Origin: Fructobacillus durionis
GTDB taxonomy: Bacteria > Bacillota > Bacilli > Lactobacillales > Lactobacillaceae
Assembly: GCF_900112405.1 (NCBI RefSeq)
Contig: NZ_FOLI01000007.1
Coordinates: 1-64,000 of the forward strand
Length of the DNA stretch: 64,000 nt
Direction of reading: 5' to 3'
A program made the translations under genes and the position numbers. Numbering within the stretch: the first letter of the stretch is position 1; every line of letters starts with the position of its first letter. The notes beneath the pieces are model-generated. The model ran no database searches. It was not told the DNA's origin and was given only the letters and a program-made list of their open reading frames with translations. Positions 51,294 through 62,998 of this stretch are shown in pieces.

Positions 51294-51737
51294 TTATCGG
51301 CCTGAGCGGATAGAAGCAACATGAATTCGGTTAACAGCTCGCATCAACGCGACTTGAGCCATCTTGATTTCACGGTTATCGTTGACCTTTTGTGCTTCAG
51401 CCAAACGTGCTTGCGCACGTTCTTTGGCACTCTTAGCTCGATCAACATCAATATCGTCAGCGACTTCGGCTGAGTCGGCAATAACCGTTAATAGGTTATG
51501 TGAAAACTCGGCAACTCCACCGTTAACGGCAAGGGAACGTTGCTGATTGTCTTTTTTAACAATCATTTCATCGATGGCCAGCGCTGCCAAAATTGGCTCG
51601 TGGCCAGCCATGATTCCCATCTGGCCACCCTTAGTGTTAATTACGGCAATTTCGGATCCAGATTGATCAAAAACTTGACCATCTGGTGTCACGATTCTCA
51701 CTGTAATACCAGTCTGTTGTTGTTCTTGTTCAGCCAT
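51294..51737 (-). CDS. atpC: ATP synthase F1 epsilon subunit
   Basis: 147 aa central-stalk subunit. It has an N-terminal beta-barrel (ITVRIVTPDGQVFDQSGSEIAVINTKGGQMGIMAGHEPILAAL) and C-terminal helices (ADDIDVDRAKSAKERAQARLAEAQ) that can inhibit the motor. Last gene of atpBEFHAGDC, 11 bp after atpD. Confidence 0.97.
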   Translation of the reverse strand: MAEQEQQQTGITVRIVTPDGQVFDQSGSEIAVINTKGGQMGIMAGHEPILAALAIDEMIVKKDNQQRSLAVNGGVAEFSHNLLTVIADSAEVADDIDVDRAKSAKERAQARLAEAQKVNDNREIKMAQVALMRAVNRIHVASIRSGR

Positions 51738-51748
51738 GGATTACCCCC

Positions 51749-53167
<1,419 letters not shown>

Positions 53168-53197
53168 TTAACGGTGTTAAACACCGCCCTCAATTTC

Positions 53198-54115
53198 TTA
53201 TTCCAAAGCGACCATACCACCGGTAATTTCGGTGATTTCAGTCGTAATCTGTGACTGACGAGCACGGTTGTACTGCAAACTGAGTGTTGAAATCAAATCA
53301 TCAGCAGAGTCAGTTGCAGAAGACATCGCTGTCGATGAAGCAGCGTGCTCGGTGGTTTTCGCATCGAGCAAGGCCTCAAAGACGAGGGACTGAATGTATT
53401 GTGGCAAAACCACGTTCAAAACAGTCGCTGTATCCGGCTCAGAATCGTAGGCAGACATCGTATCGAACGATTGTTCCTGCCCATCTTCATCCTCTTGTTC
53501 CTTGGTTTCTTCAACAACTTCACGTGTCAACGGAAGCAATTGGACGTTTCGTTGGTCCGCTTGCAAACGGTTAATGAAGTGGTTGTAGACCATGTGCAAA
53601 GAGTCAAAGGCTTCGGCTTCGTAAAGGGAAATCACAGTCTTTAGAACCTGACGAACCTCGTTAAAGGTAGGCACATCCGATAGACCACGGTGTTCCAAAG
53701 CAACGGTAAAGCCACGTTTCTTATAGAAGTCGGCTCCGTTACCTCCGATAGCCAAAATCACAGTGTTTTCTGGCGTTAAGTTGTGTTCCTTCATCAAGGC
53801 GTTTGTTTTCTTGATGATGTTGGCGTTGTATGATCCTACCAAACCACGATCAGAAGTCACAAGCAAGATTCCCGTTTTCTTAACAGGACGCTTGGCAACC
53901 ATTGGCAAATGGGATGAATCAACGTTATCCAGGACGTGTGCTTCAATCAAATGTGAAACAACGGCCTTTAGACGGTAGGCATACTCATGGTAGCCCTCTG
54001 TCGAACGTTGGATTTGGCTCAACTTTGCAGTTGAAACCATCTGCATGGCTGACGTAATCTGACGAGTTTTCTTGGTAGAAGCAATTCGCCGCTTAATATC
54101 TTGTAAAGAAGCCAT
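53198..54115 (-). CDS. atpG: ATP synthase F1 gamma subunit
   Basis: 305 aa rotor shaft. Long N-terminal helix ([32 protein letters not shown]), the [14 protein letters not shown] motif and the C-terminal helix ([32 protein letters not shown]). A variable insert around 200-225 is acidic ([16 protein letters not shown]). Confidence 0.97.
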   Translation of the reverse strand: MASLQDIKRRIASTKKTRQITSAMQMVSTAKLSQIQRSTEGYHEYAYRLKAVVSHLIEAHVLDNVDSSHLPMVAKRPVKKTGILLVTSDRGLVGSYNANIIKKTNALMKEHNLTPENTVILAIGGNGADFYKKRGFTVALEHRGLSDVPTFNEVRQVLKTVISLYEAEAFDSLHMVYNHFINRLQADQRNVQLLPLTREVVEETKEQEDEDGQEQSFDTMSAYDSEPDTATVLNVVLPQYIQSLVFEALLDAKTTEHAASSTAMSSATDSADDLISTLSLQYNRARQSQITTEITEITGGMVALE

Positions 54116-54126
54116 TTTGCCTCCTT

Positions 54127-55644
54127 TTATTTGTCAGCTGAAGAGCCTGTGTAGCTATCCTTAAAGGTCTTCACTGCAGCATCCATCTTATCGGTGTCAG
54201 GCAATTGCTTTGTTGTCACGATTTCGTTCAACAAATCCTTTTGACTAGCATCCAAGTAAGCGATGAATTCATCTTGGAAGTGTTGGATGTCAGAAACAGC
54301 AACATCGTCCAAGTAACCATGTGTCAATGCATACAAAACGAAGACTTGGTGTTGAACAGCCATTGGCTTGTGCAATGGTTGCTTCAAAACTTCAACCGTA
54401 CGCTTACCACGGTTCAACTTAGCCTGCGTTGCCGCATCCAAATCAGAACCGAACTGGGCAAATGATTCCAACTCACGGTATGAAGCAAGGTCCAAACGCA
54501 ATGTTCCGGAAACCTTCTTCATAGCCTTAATTTGGGCATCTCCACCAACACGGGAAACAGAAGTTCCGGCATCGATGGCAGGACGTACACCAGCGTAGAA
54601 CTGGTCAGCATCCAAGAAAATCTGTCCATCGGTAATTGAAATAACGTTGGTTGGGATATATGCAGACACATCACCAGCTTGCGTTTCAATGATTGGCAAG
54701 GCCGTCATTGATCCACCACCTAGTTCGTCTGACAACTTGGCTGCACGTTCAAGCAAACGTGAGTGCAAGTAGAAGACATCACCAGGATAGGCTTCACGAC
54801 CAGGTGGACGACGAAGAATCAAAGATATCTCACGGTATGCCGTTGCTTGCTTTGATAGGTCATCAAAGACAATCAAGACATGCTTACCGTTGTACATGAA
54901 TTCTTCACCCATTGCTGCCCCAGCATATGGTGCCAGGTAAAGCAAAGCAGCTGCTTCAGCAGGCCCTGCGTTAACAACAATTGTGTAGTCCATTGCGCCC
55001 ATCTTCTTGAGCGTTTCAACTTGTTCACGAACCGTTGAATCTTTTTGACCAACCGCTACGTAAATAACGATCATATCTTGGTCTTTTTGGTTCAAAATCG
55101 TATCGACAGCAATTGAAGTCTTACCTGTCTTACGATCACCGATGATCAACTCACGCTGACCACGACCGATTGGAACAAGGGCATCAATCGCCTTGATACC
55201 TGTTTGCAATGGTTCAGAAACTGACTTACGAGCCATGACACCAGGTGCCTTGGCTTCGACAGGTCGAGTCTTTGTAGTATTTAGGTCGCCTAATCCATCA
55301 ATGGGTTGTCCCAAAGCGTTGACGACACGCCCAATCAATTCTTCACCAACAGGAACTTCCATTACGTGTCCTGTTCGCTTAACTGTATCCCCTTCACGAA
55401 TACCTTCTGAGGAACCTAAGACAATGATTCCAACTTCAGATTCTTCAAGGTTTTGGACCATACCATAGGCACCGTTGTTAAAGGTAACCAATTCACCGGA
55501 AAGGGCGTTTGCCAAGCCAGTTGCTCGGGCAACACCATCACCGATATAGGTAATCGTTCCAATTTCTTCTACAGTCAGTTTTGTGTCGAACTTTTCGAGC
55601 TGCTGCTTAATTAAAGCAGAAATTTCTTCAGCTTGAATCGCCAT
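54127..55644 (-). CDS. atpA: ATP synthase F1 alpha subunit
   Basis: 505 aa regulatory nucleotide-binding subunit. P-loop [43 protein letters not shown] and the alpha signature [14 protein letters not shown]. Normal length, 11 bp from atpG. Confidence 0.98.
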   Translation of the reverse strand: MAIQAEEISALIKQQLEKFDTKLTVEEIGTITYIGDGVARATGLANALSGELVTFNNGAYGMVQNLEESEVGIIVLGSSEGIREGDTVKRTGHVMEVPVGEELIGRVVNALGQPIDGLGDLNTTKTRPVEAKAPGVMARKSVSEPLQTGIKAIDALVPIGRGQRELIIGDRKTGKTSIAVDTILNQKDQDMIVIYVAVGQKDSTVREQVETLKKMGAMDYTIVVNAGPAEAAALLYLAPYAGAAMGEEFMYNGKHVLIVFDDLSKQATAYREISLILRRPPGREAYPGDVFYLHSRLLERAAKLSDELGGGSMTALPIIETQAGDVSAYIPTNVISITDGQIFLDADQFYAGVRPAIDAGTSVSRVGGDAQIKAMKKVSGTLRLDLASYRELESFAQFGSDLDAATQAKLNRGKRTVEVLKQPLHKPMAVQHQVFVLYALTHGYLDDVAVSDIQHFQDEFIAYLDASQKDLLNEIVTTKQLPDTDKMDAAVKTFKDSYTGSSADK

Positions 55645-55656
55645 GTCTTTTCCTCA

Positions 55657-56199
55657 CTAACCTAGTAACTCTGCCTTCAATTTGGCAATTTTCGTCTTCA
55701 GCGATCCGTCAATCAAAATTGACTTGGATTGCATGGACACACCCGCGATCAACTCGGGGTCGACCGTGTAGGTTGCTTCAACCTTCTTTGCCCCGCTTTG
55801 CTTTTGGAAGGCTTGTGCTAAGCGTTCCTTTTGACTATCATCAACTGCTACGGCTGAAGTGATGACAACACTTTCAATACCCTGGCGTTCTTGATAAAGG
55901 TCAAAGAATCGGTTAACGACTGCCCCAAACAATGCGAAGTGGTGGTGACTCAACAAAATTTTTGTTAAGTTCACAACACCTTGGTTAGCACCCTTGGTTA
56001 ATGTGTCCAATAAGGAGACTTGGTCTTCTTCTGAAATCGTTTGCGCGGATAGCAAAGCCGTTAATTTCGGATTCTTTGTTACCACATCGTTCACGACTTT
56101 CAAGTCAGCCAGTAGGCTGTCAAAAGAATCTTGATCGGAGCCGTACGCCAAAAGCGCTTCGGCGTATTGTTCGACCACTTTTTCCTTTTTGTTAGCCAT
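55657..56199 (-). CDS. atpH: ATP synthase F1 delta subunit
   Basis: 180 aa peripheral-stalk subunit linking F1 to the b dimer. Helical N-terminal domain (VEQYAEALLAYG...) and the conserved C-terminal AGVSMQSKSILIDGSLKTKIAKLKAEL. Confidence 0.95.
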   Translation of the reverse strand: MANKKEKVVEQYAEALLAYGSDQDSFDSLLADLKVVNDVVTKNPKLTALLSAQTISEEDQVSLLDTLTKGANQGVVNLTKILLSHHHFALFGAVVNRFFDLYQERQGIESVVITSAVAVDDSQKERLAQAFQKQSGAKKVEATYTVDPELIAGVSMQSKSILIDGSLKTKIAKLKAELLG

Positions 56200-56208
56200 C
56201 TGTCCTCC

Positions 56209-56715
56209 TTACTGCTGGCCTAATTCTGCTAAGTAAGCATCAATTAAGGCTCGCTGGTCATCAGCAGATAATTCCTTTTGAATCAACTTGGAAGCGATGG
56301 TTACAGACAAGTCTGCCACGTCCTTCTTGGCCGTGTTCATCGCATCGTTCTTCATCTGCACAGCATCTTCTTGGGCTGATTGGCGCATGCCAGCAACCTG
56401 CGTATTTGCTGCTTGAATCAATGAGTCGGATTGTGCTTGAGCGGACTTCTTAGCCGTCTCAATCATCTGGCTCGCTTGGTTCTTTGATTCAGAAAGTTCC
56501 TTTTGGCGTTGTTCAACCAAGGAAGCAGCATCTTCACTCTTTTGTTGAGCGTCATCTAAGTCCTTGTTAATCTTATCCGCACGTTGGTCTAAGACCTTTG
56601 TTAAAGGTCCATAGGCCACCTTCTTCAAAATGACCATTAGTAGGAGGAAGGCAACAATAATAAAGACCATATCGCCAAGTGGCATCGCCTTTGTCATTAA
56701 TAATGTTTGCGCCAT
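56209..56715 (-). CDS. atpF: ATP synthase F0 b subunit
   Basis: 168 aa: one N-terminal membrane helix (about 14-32, MVFIIVAFLLLMVILKKV), then a long Ala/Gln/Lys-rich coiled coil forming the stator. The N terminus extends about 12 residues before the helix. Confidence 0.95.
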   Translation of the reverse strand: MAQTLLMTKAMPLGDMVFIIVAFLLLMVILKKVAYGPLTKVLDQRADKINKDLDDAQQKSEDAASLVEQRQKELSESKNQASQMIETAKKSAQAQSDSLIQAANTQVAGMRQSAQEDAVQMKNDAMNTAKKDVADLSVTIASKLIQKELSADDQRALIDAYLAELGQQ

Positions 56716-56740
56716 CTTTTATCTCCTCTAAGGATTCCTC

Positions 56741-56980
<240 letters not shown>

Positions 56981-57055
56981 TTAGTTACGAAAGAGCTTTC
57001 TTCTACTATTGGATGATAACGGTCCCCCGCGTCTGCTACTAGCAGTAGTTCCACA

Positions 57056-57772
57056 CTACTCTTCGCCGGATAACTGCGCCGTGAAGACGGCTGTTAACAT
57101 AACGAAAACGTAGGCCTGGATGCCACCGATTAGTAATGAGAAGGCCTGCCAGGCCATCTCAAGCGGCAAAGCGATAATCCAGCCAAATCCATGTAATGAA
57201 AAGGCCATGCTTGCTAGCAAGTTCAACATTAATTCACCAGCAAAGATGTTTCCAAAGAGTCGCAAAGCCAGTGTCAAAAAGTTTGTCACTTGCTCAACGA
57301 AGTTCAGTGGGAACAACGCCGCATAAGGCTTCAAGAACATGTTCTTGAGATAACCGCCTAATCCTAAGGTCTTAATACCCGTTGCATTTGCCAGCATAAT
57401 TGACATGATAGCCAAACTAAAGGCAATTAAAGGATCAGCCGTTGGCGATTTAATCAAAGTCACGTCAGAGGCTGTCTTAACTTGCAACAATAGTCCCATT
57501 TCATTTGATACTACTAAGAAAAGGAACAAAGTAAAGCTGTACAGGCCAAACTGACGGGCCAGATTGCTTGGCAACTGGTCTCCCAGAATTCCCCTAACAA
57601 AGTCCAACACATATTCAATCACGTTTTGACCACGTGAAGGCCGGATGGCCACCTTCCGCGTAAGGAAGACTGCCAACAAGACAACAACGGTCATTGCCAA
57701 TAAGGTTGAGAGCACTGTTGTCCAGGTGAATGTCAGCCCTAGGAAAGAAAATGTTGATGTCGGTTCATCCAT
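57056..57772 (-). CDS. atpB: ATP synthase F0 a subunit
   Basis: 238 aa stator channel subunit with five to six helices. The essential Arg lies in FLTLALRLFGNIFAGELML, and the C-terminal QAYVFVMLTAVFTAQLSGEE is typical. First gene of the operon; an atpI gene is not present upstream. Confidence 0.97.
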   Translation of the reverse strand: MDEPTSTFSFLGLTFTWTTVLSTLLAMTVVVLLAVFLTRKVAIRPSRGQNVIEYVLDFVRGILGDQLPSNLARQFGLYSFTLFLFLVVSNEMGLLLQVKTASDVTLIKSPTADPLIAFSLAIMSIMLANATGIKTLGLGGYLKNMFLKPYAALFPLNFVEQVTNFLTLALRLFGNIFAGELMLNLLASMAFSLHGFGWIIALPLEMAWQAFSLLIGGIQAYVFVMLTAVFTAQLSGEE

Positions 57773-57841
57773 CGGTTTTCTCCTTTCTGCAATTTTCTAT
57801 TTTGACGCAAGACATCTTGTCATCTCTCAAAATATACCCCC

Positions 57842-57870
57842 ATAATACGCTCACTGTATTCTAAACACAA
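57842..57870 (-). promoter_or_regulatory. atp operon promoter
   Basis: TTGTGT (57870-57865), 17 bp, TATTAT (57847-57842) on the minus strand, about 70 bp before atpB. The rest of the 57773-58119 gap is AT-rich, holds a GGCC/GGCC hairpin near 57957-57971 and a 15-bp direct repeat, and no convincing gene. Confidence 0.72.
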
Positions 57871-57895
57871 GGGAATATGTGCCATTTTCACAACC

Positions 57896-58055
57896 AAATG
57901 AGATTTTTTAAAGAAAAGAATCAATATATGCGACAGAATGATAAAAGTGTCGAAAAGGCCGATAAAAGGCCTATCCAACAGTCTTGTGAATCTGTTTATT
58001 AAAATCGAAACGATGAACAAATACTAAAATTACTTATTTAGAATGAGATTTTTTA
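57896..58055. repeat. 15-bp direct repeat in the atp-uraA gap
   Basis: AATGAGATTTTTTAA occurs at about 57896-57910 and again at about 58040-58054 in the same orientation. Confidence 0.6.
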
Positions 58056-58078
58056 ACAATTTTGTGAAAACTCATTCA

Positions 58079-58117
58079 AAAAAAGGAGCCCTTCTTTTGA
58101 ATGGCTCCTTTTTTCTA
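58079..58117. terminator. Terminator of the uracil permease gene
   Basis: GGAGCCATTC-AAAA-GAAGGGCTCC with T-runs in both orientations. Confidence 0.9.
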
Positions 58118-58119
58118 AA

Positions 58120-59397
58120 TTACTTGCTTTCTTTTGGCAAAATTAAATTCAAAATAATTCCTAGCAATGTCGCAATGGCAACACCTGAAAAATCAACTTC
58201 TGACAAAAGCTGGAGGTGGAAGTTTCCAATCCCAACAACCAAGACCGGCCCAGCAATCAACAGGTTGCGCTTCTTACCATAATCAATACGGTTATCCACC
58301 ATCACTTGAATACCCGCGGCAGCAATCACACCGTAGAGCATGAGGCCGACACCACCGGTTACCGCACCCGGCACAGAGCGAATCAAGGCAGCTAACTTGC
58401 CGATAAAGGCAAAGATGGAAGCAAAGACAGCAGCACCTGCAATCACCCAAACAGAGAAGACACGGGACAGTTGCATCACGCCGATATTTTCACCATAAGA
58501 AGTTAAGGCAGGTCCTCCAACCAAACCAGCAAAGACCGAGGCTAATCCGTCCCCTGCCAGCGTCTTGCTCAAGCCAGGATCTTTGAAGAAGTCATGTCCC
58601 GTAACTTTTTTCAGCACCAGTAAGTGACCCAAGTGTTCCGATAGTGTCACTAGAACCAAAGGCATCATGGTCAACATGGCCATTGGATAAAAGTGCGCTG
58701 CGTGCTTAGCCGAACCAGCAAAGAAGAAATCAAAGTGTGGCAGAGAGAACCAATCGGCTTGCATCACTGGGGAAAAGTCGACTAATCCAAAGAGTAATGC
58801 ACAGATATAGCCAAAGATGATACCAAGCAGCACAGGAATCAAACCTAGAAAGCCCTTTAAATAGAAGTTACAGAAAATCGTTACTAAAAGCGTGACCCCA
58901 GCGACAATGAAGGCGCGCATATCGTACTGTCCGTTAATTTCGGTACCTGACTGGGCGGCCGTTTGCGCCAGTGACAAACCAATCACCATAATGACCGGTC
59001 CCACCACTTCTGGTGGAAAAATTTTATCAATCCAAGCCGTTCCGGCTTTGGCAACAATCAAGGCAATGACTAAGTAACAAAGTCCAACAGAGACCACACC
59101 CTGTCCAACAGCGGAATAGCCAACCGTCTTCATCATCGAAACCATGGGAATAATAAAGGCAAATGAAGAACCCATGTAAGCTGGCACACGACCGTGGGTC
59201 GTTAACAAGTGAATCAATGTTCCAACACCCGAAGCAAAAAGGGCAACGGCTGGATCAAGGCCTACTAACAGAGGGACTAAGATGGTTGCACCAAACATTG
59301 AGAATAAATGCTGTAAGGATAATCCAATAAATGGCAGCAAAGGTGGTCGGTCATACAAGTTATAAATCGCTTGTTCGCTCTCAACAGTCTTTTTCAT
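58120..59397 (-). CDS. uraA: Uracil permease, NCS2 family
   Basis: 425 aa nucleobase:proton symporter with 12-14 helices. Seen: NLYDRPPLLPFIGLSLQHLFSMFGATILVPLLVGLDPAVALFASGVGTL, GRVPAYMGSSFAFI, VTLSEHLGHL and GGPALTSYGENIGVMQLSRVFS, all close to UraA/PyrP. No pyrimidine genes lie beside it, and no PyrR-binding leader can be made out in the short upstream gap. Xanthine or other NCS2 substrates are less likely given the motif match. Confidence 0.92.
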   Translation of the reverse strand: MKKTVESEQAIYNLYDRPPLLPFIGLSLQHLFSMFGATILVPLLVGLDPAVALFASGVGTLIHLLTTHGRVPAYMGSSFAFIIPMVSMMKTVGYSAVGQGVVSVGLCYLVIALIVAKAGTAWIDKIFPPEVVGPVIMVIGLSLAQTAAQSGTEINGQYDMRAFIVAGVTLLVTIFCNFYLKGFLGLIPVLLGIIFGYICALLFGLVDFSPVMQADWFSLPHFDFFFAGSAKHAAHFYPMAMLTMMPLVLVTLSEHLGHLLVLKKVTGHDFFKDPGLSKTLAGDGLASVFAGLVGGPALTSYGENIGVMQLSRVFSVWVIAGAAVFASIFAFIGKLAALIRSVPGAVTGGVGLMLYGVIAAAGIQVMVDNRIDYGKKRNLLIAGPVLVVGIGNFHLQLLSEVDFSGVAIATLLGIILNLILPKESK

Positions 59398-59435
59398 TTC
59401 ACATTCTCCAGAATTATAAAATCGTGTTTTTGCTC

Positions 59436-59466
59436 AAAAAAAATCACCGAAACAATATCGGTGATT
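59436..59466 (-). terminator. Terminator of gpmA
   Basis: AATCACCGA-TATTGTT-TCGGTGATT then T8 on the minus strand. Confidence 0.92.
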
Positions 59467-59478
59467 CAAAAGGCCAGA

Positions 59479-60189
59479 TTACTTCAAAACCTTCTTTAAA
59501 TTGATCGTCAAATCAGCAGCCAAATCATAAACGATTGGTTGTCCGTTAGCGATTTCAACATTCAAGATGTCGTCATCTGAAATGTTTTCCAAGTGCTTAA
59601 CCAAAGCACGGAGTGAGTTACCGTGGGCGGCAATCACAACATCCTTACCAGCTGCCAAGTCCTTCTTGATCTTAGCATCCCAGAAAGGCAATACACGTTC
59701 CAACGTAACCTTCAAGTTTTCACCCAATGGCAATTCACCGTAAGGTACGTCAGCGTAACGTGCGTCAAAGGCAGGATAAGTCTTACCTTCAACTTCAACA
59801 GTTTCTTCGTAGTTGTCCAAAAGTGGAGGCAAAACATCGTATGAACGACGCCAGATGTGAACTTGGTCTTCACCGTACTTTTCAGCAGCGGCAGCCTTGT
59901 TCTTACCCTGCAAAGCACCGTAGTGACGTTCGTTCAAACGCCATGACTTTTCTTCAGGAACGTAAAGTTGACCAGCTTCTTCCAAAGCGTAGTGCAAAGT
60001 CGTGATGGCACGAGTCAAAACTGAAGTGTAGGCTTGGTCGAATTCGATACCTTCTGCCTTCAACAATTCACCTGCGTGCTTGGCTTGTTCGATACCTTGT
60101 TCAGACAACTTTGTGTCCACCCAACCATTAAACAAGTTCAATGCGTTCCATTCACTTTGTCCGTGACGGATCAAAACTAATTTTGCCAT
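59479..60189 (-). CDS. gpmA: 2,3-bisphosphoglycerate-dependent phosphoglycerate mutase
   Basis: 236 aa glycolytic enzyme (3- to 2-phosphoglycerate). The catalytic motif [10 protein letters not shown] carries the phospho-His (His9); [12 protein letters not shown] and [16 protein letters not shown] (second His) are intact. Monocistronic with its own terminator. Confidence 0.97.
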   Translation of the reverse strand: MAKLVLIRHGQSEWNALNLFNGWVDTKLSEQGIEQAKHAGELLKAEGIEFDQAYTSVLTRAITTLHYALEEAGQLYVPEEKSWRLNERHYGALQGKNKAAAAEKYGEDQVHIWRRSYDVLPPLLDNYEETVEVEGKTYPAFDARYADVPYGELPLGENLKVTLERVLPFWDAKIKKDLAAGKDVVIAAHGNSLRALVKHLENISDDDILNVEIANGQPIVYDLAADLTINLKKVLK

Positions 60190-60266
60190 GTTCTAGCTCC
60201 TTTTTTGCTTGAAATGATTCTTGCTTATTATACAACATTCCAGCCTGTCTTTGCAGGCCTAGGGCA

Positions 60267-60299
60267 AAAGAAAAAGCCCGGACACATGTCCGAGCTTTT
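60267..60299 (-). terminator. Terminator of the cold-shock gene
   Basis: AAGCTCGGACATGTGTCCGGGCTT stem with TTTTTC tail on the minus strand. Confidence 0.92.
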
Positions 60300-60316
60300 C
60301 AAACTTAATTAAAGAA

Positions 60317-60517
60317 TTAAGCCTTGTTAATGTTAACAGCTTGCAATCCGCGGTCTGAGTTTTCAACTTCAAACGTAACGTCTTGTCCGTCTTCCAAAGT
60401 CTTGAATCCGTCGCCTTGGATAGCTGAGAAGTGTGCAAAGACATCTTCACCGTTTTCGCGAGTGATGAAGCCGTAGCCCTTTTCGCTGTTAAACCACTTT
60501 ACTGTACCTTTTTCCAT
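60317..60517 (-). CDS. Cold-shock protein, CspA family
   Basis: 66 aa single-stranded nucleic acid-binding OB fold: [30 protein letters not shown] with RNP1 (KGYGFI) and RNP2 (VFAHF). Acts as an RNA chaperone. A promoter and a leader of about 110 nt lie upstream, as usual for temperature-controlled csp mRNAs. Confidence 0.97.
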   Translation of the reverse strand: MEKGTVKWFNSEKGYGFITRENGEDVFAHFSAIQGDGFKTLEDGQDVTFEVENSDRGLQAVNINKA

Positions 60518-60635
60518 GATTGTTTCTCCTTTGGGTCATCCCATCTGTGTCATGTAAATAAATAAGATGTTTTTGGTATGACGCCTTTCGAAAAAAACAA
60601 ATCAAAATCAAAATTCAAACTTAATTTACACGTTA

Positions 60636-60664
60636 ACTATAACATAGCCAACAAGAGTTTACAA
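60636..60664 (-). promoter_or_regulatory. Cold-shock gene promoter
   Basis: TTGTAA (60664-60659), 17 bp, TATAGT (60641-60636) on the minus strand; start about 60629, giving a leader of about 110 nt. Confidence 0.78.
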
Positions 60665-60723
60665 CGCAGCCATTCTACAAATATTACAATTATTTCAGAA
60701 TTTAAACGCCTTATTTTTCAATA

Positions 60724-61392
60724 TTAGGAATTGGCAAGAATATTTTTATAATACGAAACGGCATCACGTGCTGCTTGATCAGGATCCGTCGCTGCTGTTT
60801 CCTTGTTCTGCTTCATCCATGAGATGAAATCAGGGTCGGAAACCTTAGCTGACAAGACAGCCTTCAACTTCGCACCGTCTTGAGCAGACAGGGCAATCCA
60901 AGTTGCTGGCACTTGGTAAGTAACAACCTTTGACTTCACGTCGTGGTTGTTACCAGCCCAACCAAAGAGGAACTTATAAAAGTCGTTCTTGTAAACGTAT
61001 TCCTTGGTTGTGGTTACTTGGAAGGCTTGGTTGCCATCAACGTTTTGAATTTGCGTTGATGTCTTCAAATCTGGCTTTGCAACCGTTGTCTTCTTCGCAT
61101 CGGCCTTAGCCTTATAAACAAAGGCCTTTTCGCGACCAGAAGTACCAACAGGTTGGTAGGCCAAGACACCGTATGTGTTTTGGTCTTGCGCTGAGTAAAT
61201 CTGTGTCTTCGCCGTCTTTGCCTTCACATCCATCCCGTAGTGATCATGGGCGTTGGCCACAATCAGCACAATGGATAAGGCAACAAGGACAAAGGAAACC
61301 AAAGTTGAAATCACGCGTACTGCGCGGTTCTTAATTAACATCAGTGATAGGAAAGCTAGAATAACAAAAAGAATAAATAGAATAATAATCAT
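60724..61392 (-). CDS. DUF4811 membrane-anchored protein
   Basis: 222 aa. Two N-terminal membrane helices (MIIILFILFVILAFLSLMLI and VRVISTLVSFVLVALSIVLIV) are followed by an extracellular domain of about 160 residues starting at NAHDHYGMDVKAKT, rich in Lys/Ala/Asp. This is the DUF4811 family of Lactobacillales, function unknown, usually encoded with a DHA2 exporter as here: its ATG begins one base after the exporter stop codon. The start has AAGGAGAAC upstream. A role as accessory subunit of the exporter is an inference from this pairing. Confidence 0.85.
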   Translation of the reverse strand: MIIILFILFVILAFLSLMLIKNRAVRVISTLVSFVLVALSIVLIVANAHDHYGMDVKAKTAKTQIYSAQDQNTYGVLAYQPVGTSGREKAFVYKAKADAKKTTVAKPDLKTSTQIQNVDGNQAFQVTTTKEYVYKNDFYKFLFGWAGNNHDVKSKVVTYQVPATWIALSAQDGAKLKAVLSAKVSDPDFISWMKQNKETAATDPDQAARDAVSYYKNILANS

Positions 61393-61393
61393 C

Positions 61394-62896
61394 TTAGTTC
61401 TCCTTCTCTTCCTTGCGTACGACTTTACCATTAATCATGAAGACGGACAAAGCCAAGGCCGCAACGGCGAAGAGGGCCGCCACAAAGAATGACATGTGGA
61501 AACCGTCCAAGGTTGCATCAATGGCCTTTGAAGCATAAGACAATGGGTCCGCGGTCTTCAAAGAAGCCTTAGGCATGTTGTCGTTGGCAACTGATTGCAT
61601 AACAGAAGCCAAGATGGCCGTTCCAAGTGAAGCGGCAATCTGACGAATCGTGTTGTTCACGGCAGTACCCTGAGCGGTTTCTGTACGTGGCAACACGCTC
61701 ATGGCTGCAGATGTCAAAGGCATCATCGTGAAGGCAACACCGGCCATACGAACCATGTACAAAGCAGTGATGTAAATGGTTGGTGTTTCAGCAGTCAAGT
61801 AGTAGTAAGGCAAAGTTGCCATGGCAACCAAGGCGAATCCAAAGATGGCCAAGCGCTTAGCACCAATCTTGTCATAGAAAGAACCAGCAATTGGTGAAAT
61901 CAATCCCATCATCATGGCACCAGGTAGCAAAGTCAAACCAGAATCAAGGGCTGACAAACCACGTACCATCTGCATGTATGAAGGCAAGACCATTTCGACA
62001 CCAATCATGGCGATGAATGTCAATGAAACAAGGGTTGTCGTCAAGGCAAACTGCTTGTTCATGAAGAGCTTCATGTCCAAGAATGGCTTTTCCATGTGGA
62101 ACTGGTGACGAGTGAATTCGGCAATAATCAAAGCACCAACAATGATTGGGGCGATAACGTAGCTAAATGAGTCCCAACCGTGGTTTGAAACCATGGCGAA
62201 ACCATAGAGCAAAGCACCGAATCCAAGGGTTGATTCAATCAATGAACGAATGTCCAAGGTAACCTGCTTCGTTTCCAATACGTTCTTAAAGTAGAAGATT
62301 GAAAGGAAGAAAACAATGACGGCCAGTGGCAAAACCATGGCAAAGATTGAACGCCAGTCACCACCGATGCTCATACCAAGGAATTCGTGCTTACCATCCA
62401 AAATCCAACCAGTCAAAGTAGGTCCAATGGCTGGCGCCATTCCGATAACCAAGCCGATTGAACCCATGGCCTTTCCTCGTGATTCTTCTGAGAAAAGTGT
62501 CAAAGCAACAACCTGCATCAAAGGCATAACGATACCAGCCGCAACGGCTTGCAAGCCACGGGCGACCATCATCATCCAGAATTCAGACGTTGGTGCCGTC
62601 CAGGCCATGAAAGTTCCTACAATATAAACAGCCAAGGCTGACAAGTAGAGGTACTTCGTTGGAATTCGTGTTGTTAAATAGGCTGAAACGGGCATCATAA
62701 TCCCGTTCACCATCAAGAAAATCGTCGTCAACCACTGTACGGTGGCTGAATCAACGTCAAAAGCTGTCATCAATGCTGGCAAGGCCGTTCCCAATGAGGT
62801 CTGCATCAAGATGATCACAAAAGACCCGATCATCAGCAAGGCCATCATGGCAATTTTATTTACCGGTTGCCCGGCTGTTTCTTTATTTTTCGCCAT
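61394..62896 (-). CDS. DHA2-family multidrug exporter (MFS, 14 helices)
   Basis: 500 aa. Seen: N-terminal SFVIILMQTSLGTALPALMTAFDVDSATVQWLTTIFLMVNGIMMPVSAYL (motif D1-like), motif A region TTRIPTKYLYLSALAVYIVGT, motif C-like GLVIGMAPAIGPTLTGWIL, and 14 hydrophobic segments. Closest in pattern to LmrB/EmrB-type drug:proton antiporters. The ATG at 62896 has GGAGG 6 bases upstream (a TTG inside that site is not the start). Operon with DUF4811. Confidence 0.9.
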   Translation of the reverse strand: MAKNKETAGQPVNKIAMMALLMIGSFVIILMQTSLGTALPALMTAFDVDSATVQWLTTIFLMVNGIMMPVSAYLTTRIPTKYLYLSALAVYIVGTFMAWTAPTSEFWMMMVARGLQAVAAGIVMPLMQVVALTLFSEESRGKAMGSIGLVIGMAPAIGPTLTGWILDGKHEFLGMSIGGDWRSIFAMVLPLAVIVFFLSIFYFKNVLETKQVTLDIRSLIESTLGFGALLYGFAMVSNHGWDSFSYVIAPIIVGALIIAEFTRHQFHMEKPFLDMKLFMNKQFALTTTLVSLTFIAMIGVEMVLPSYMQMVRGLSALDSGLTLLPGAMMMGLISPIAGSFYDKIGAKRLAIFGFALVAMATLPYYYLTAETPTIYITALYMVRMAGVAFTMMPLTSAAMSVLPRTETAQGTAVNNTIRQIAASLGTAILASVMQSVANDNMPKASLKTADPLSYASKAIDATLDGFHMSFFVAALFAVAALALSVFMINGKVVRKEEKEN

Positions 62897-62998
62897 TTCT
62901 TCCTCCAAAATTGTTAAGAAATAATCCAGATAGGTATACTACTGCTAAAAAAATCAAAAGTCAACAAAGGCACTTTATGCACAAGAGCCGATGTCCTC

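Noticed and set aside
57820-58020. 66-residue minus-strand frame in the atp-uraA gap
   Set aside because: It overlaps the atp promoter and the hairpin, and has no ribosome site or family pattern.
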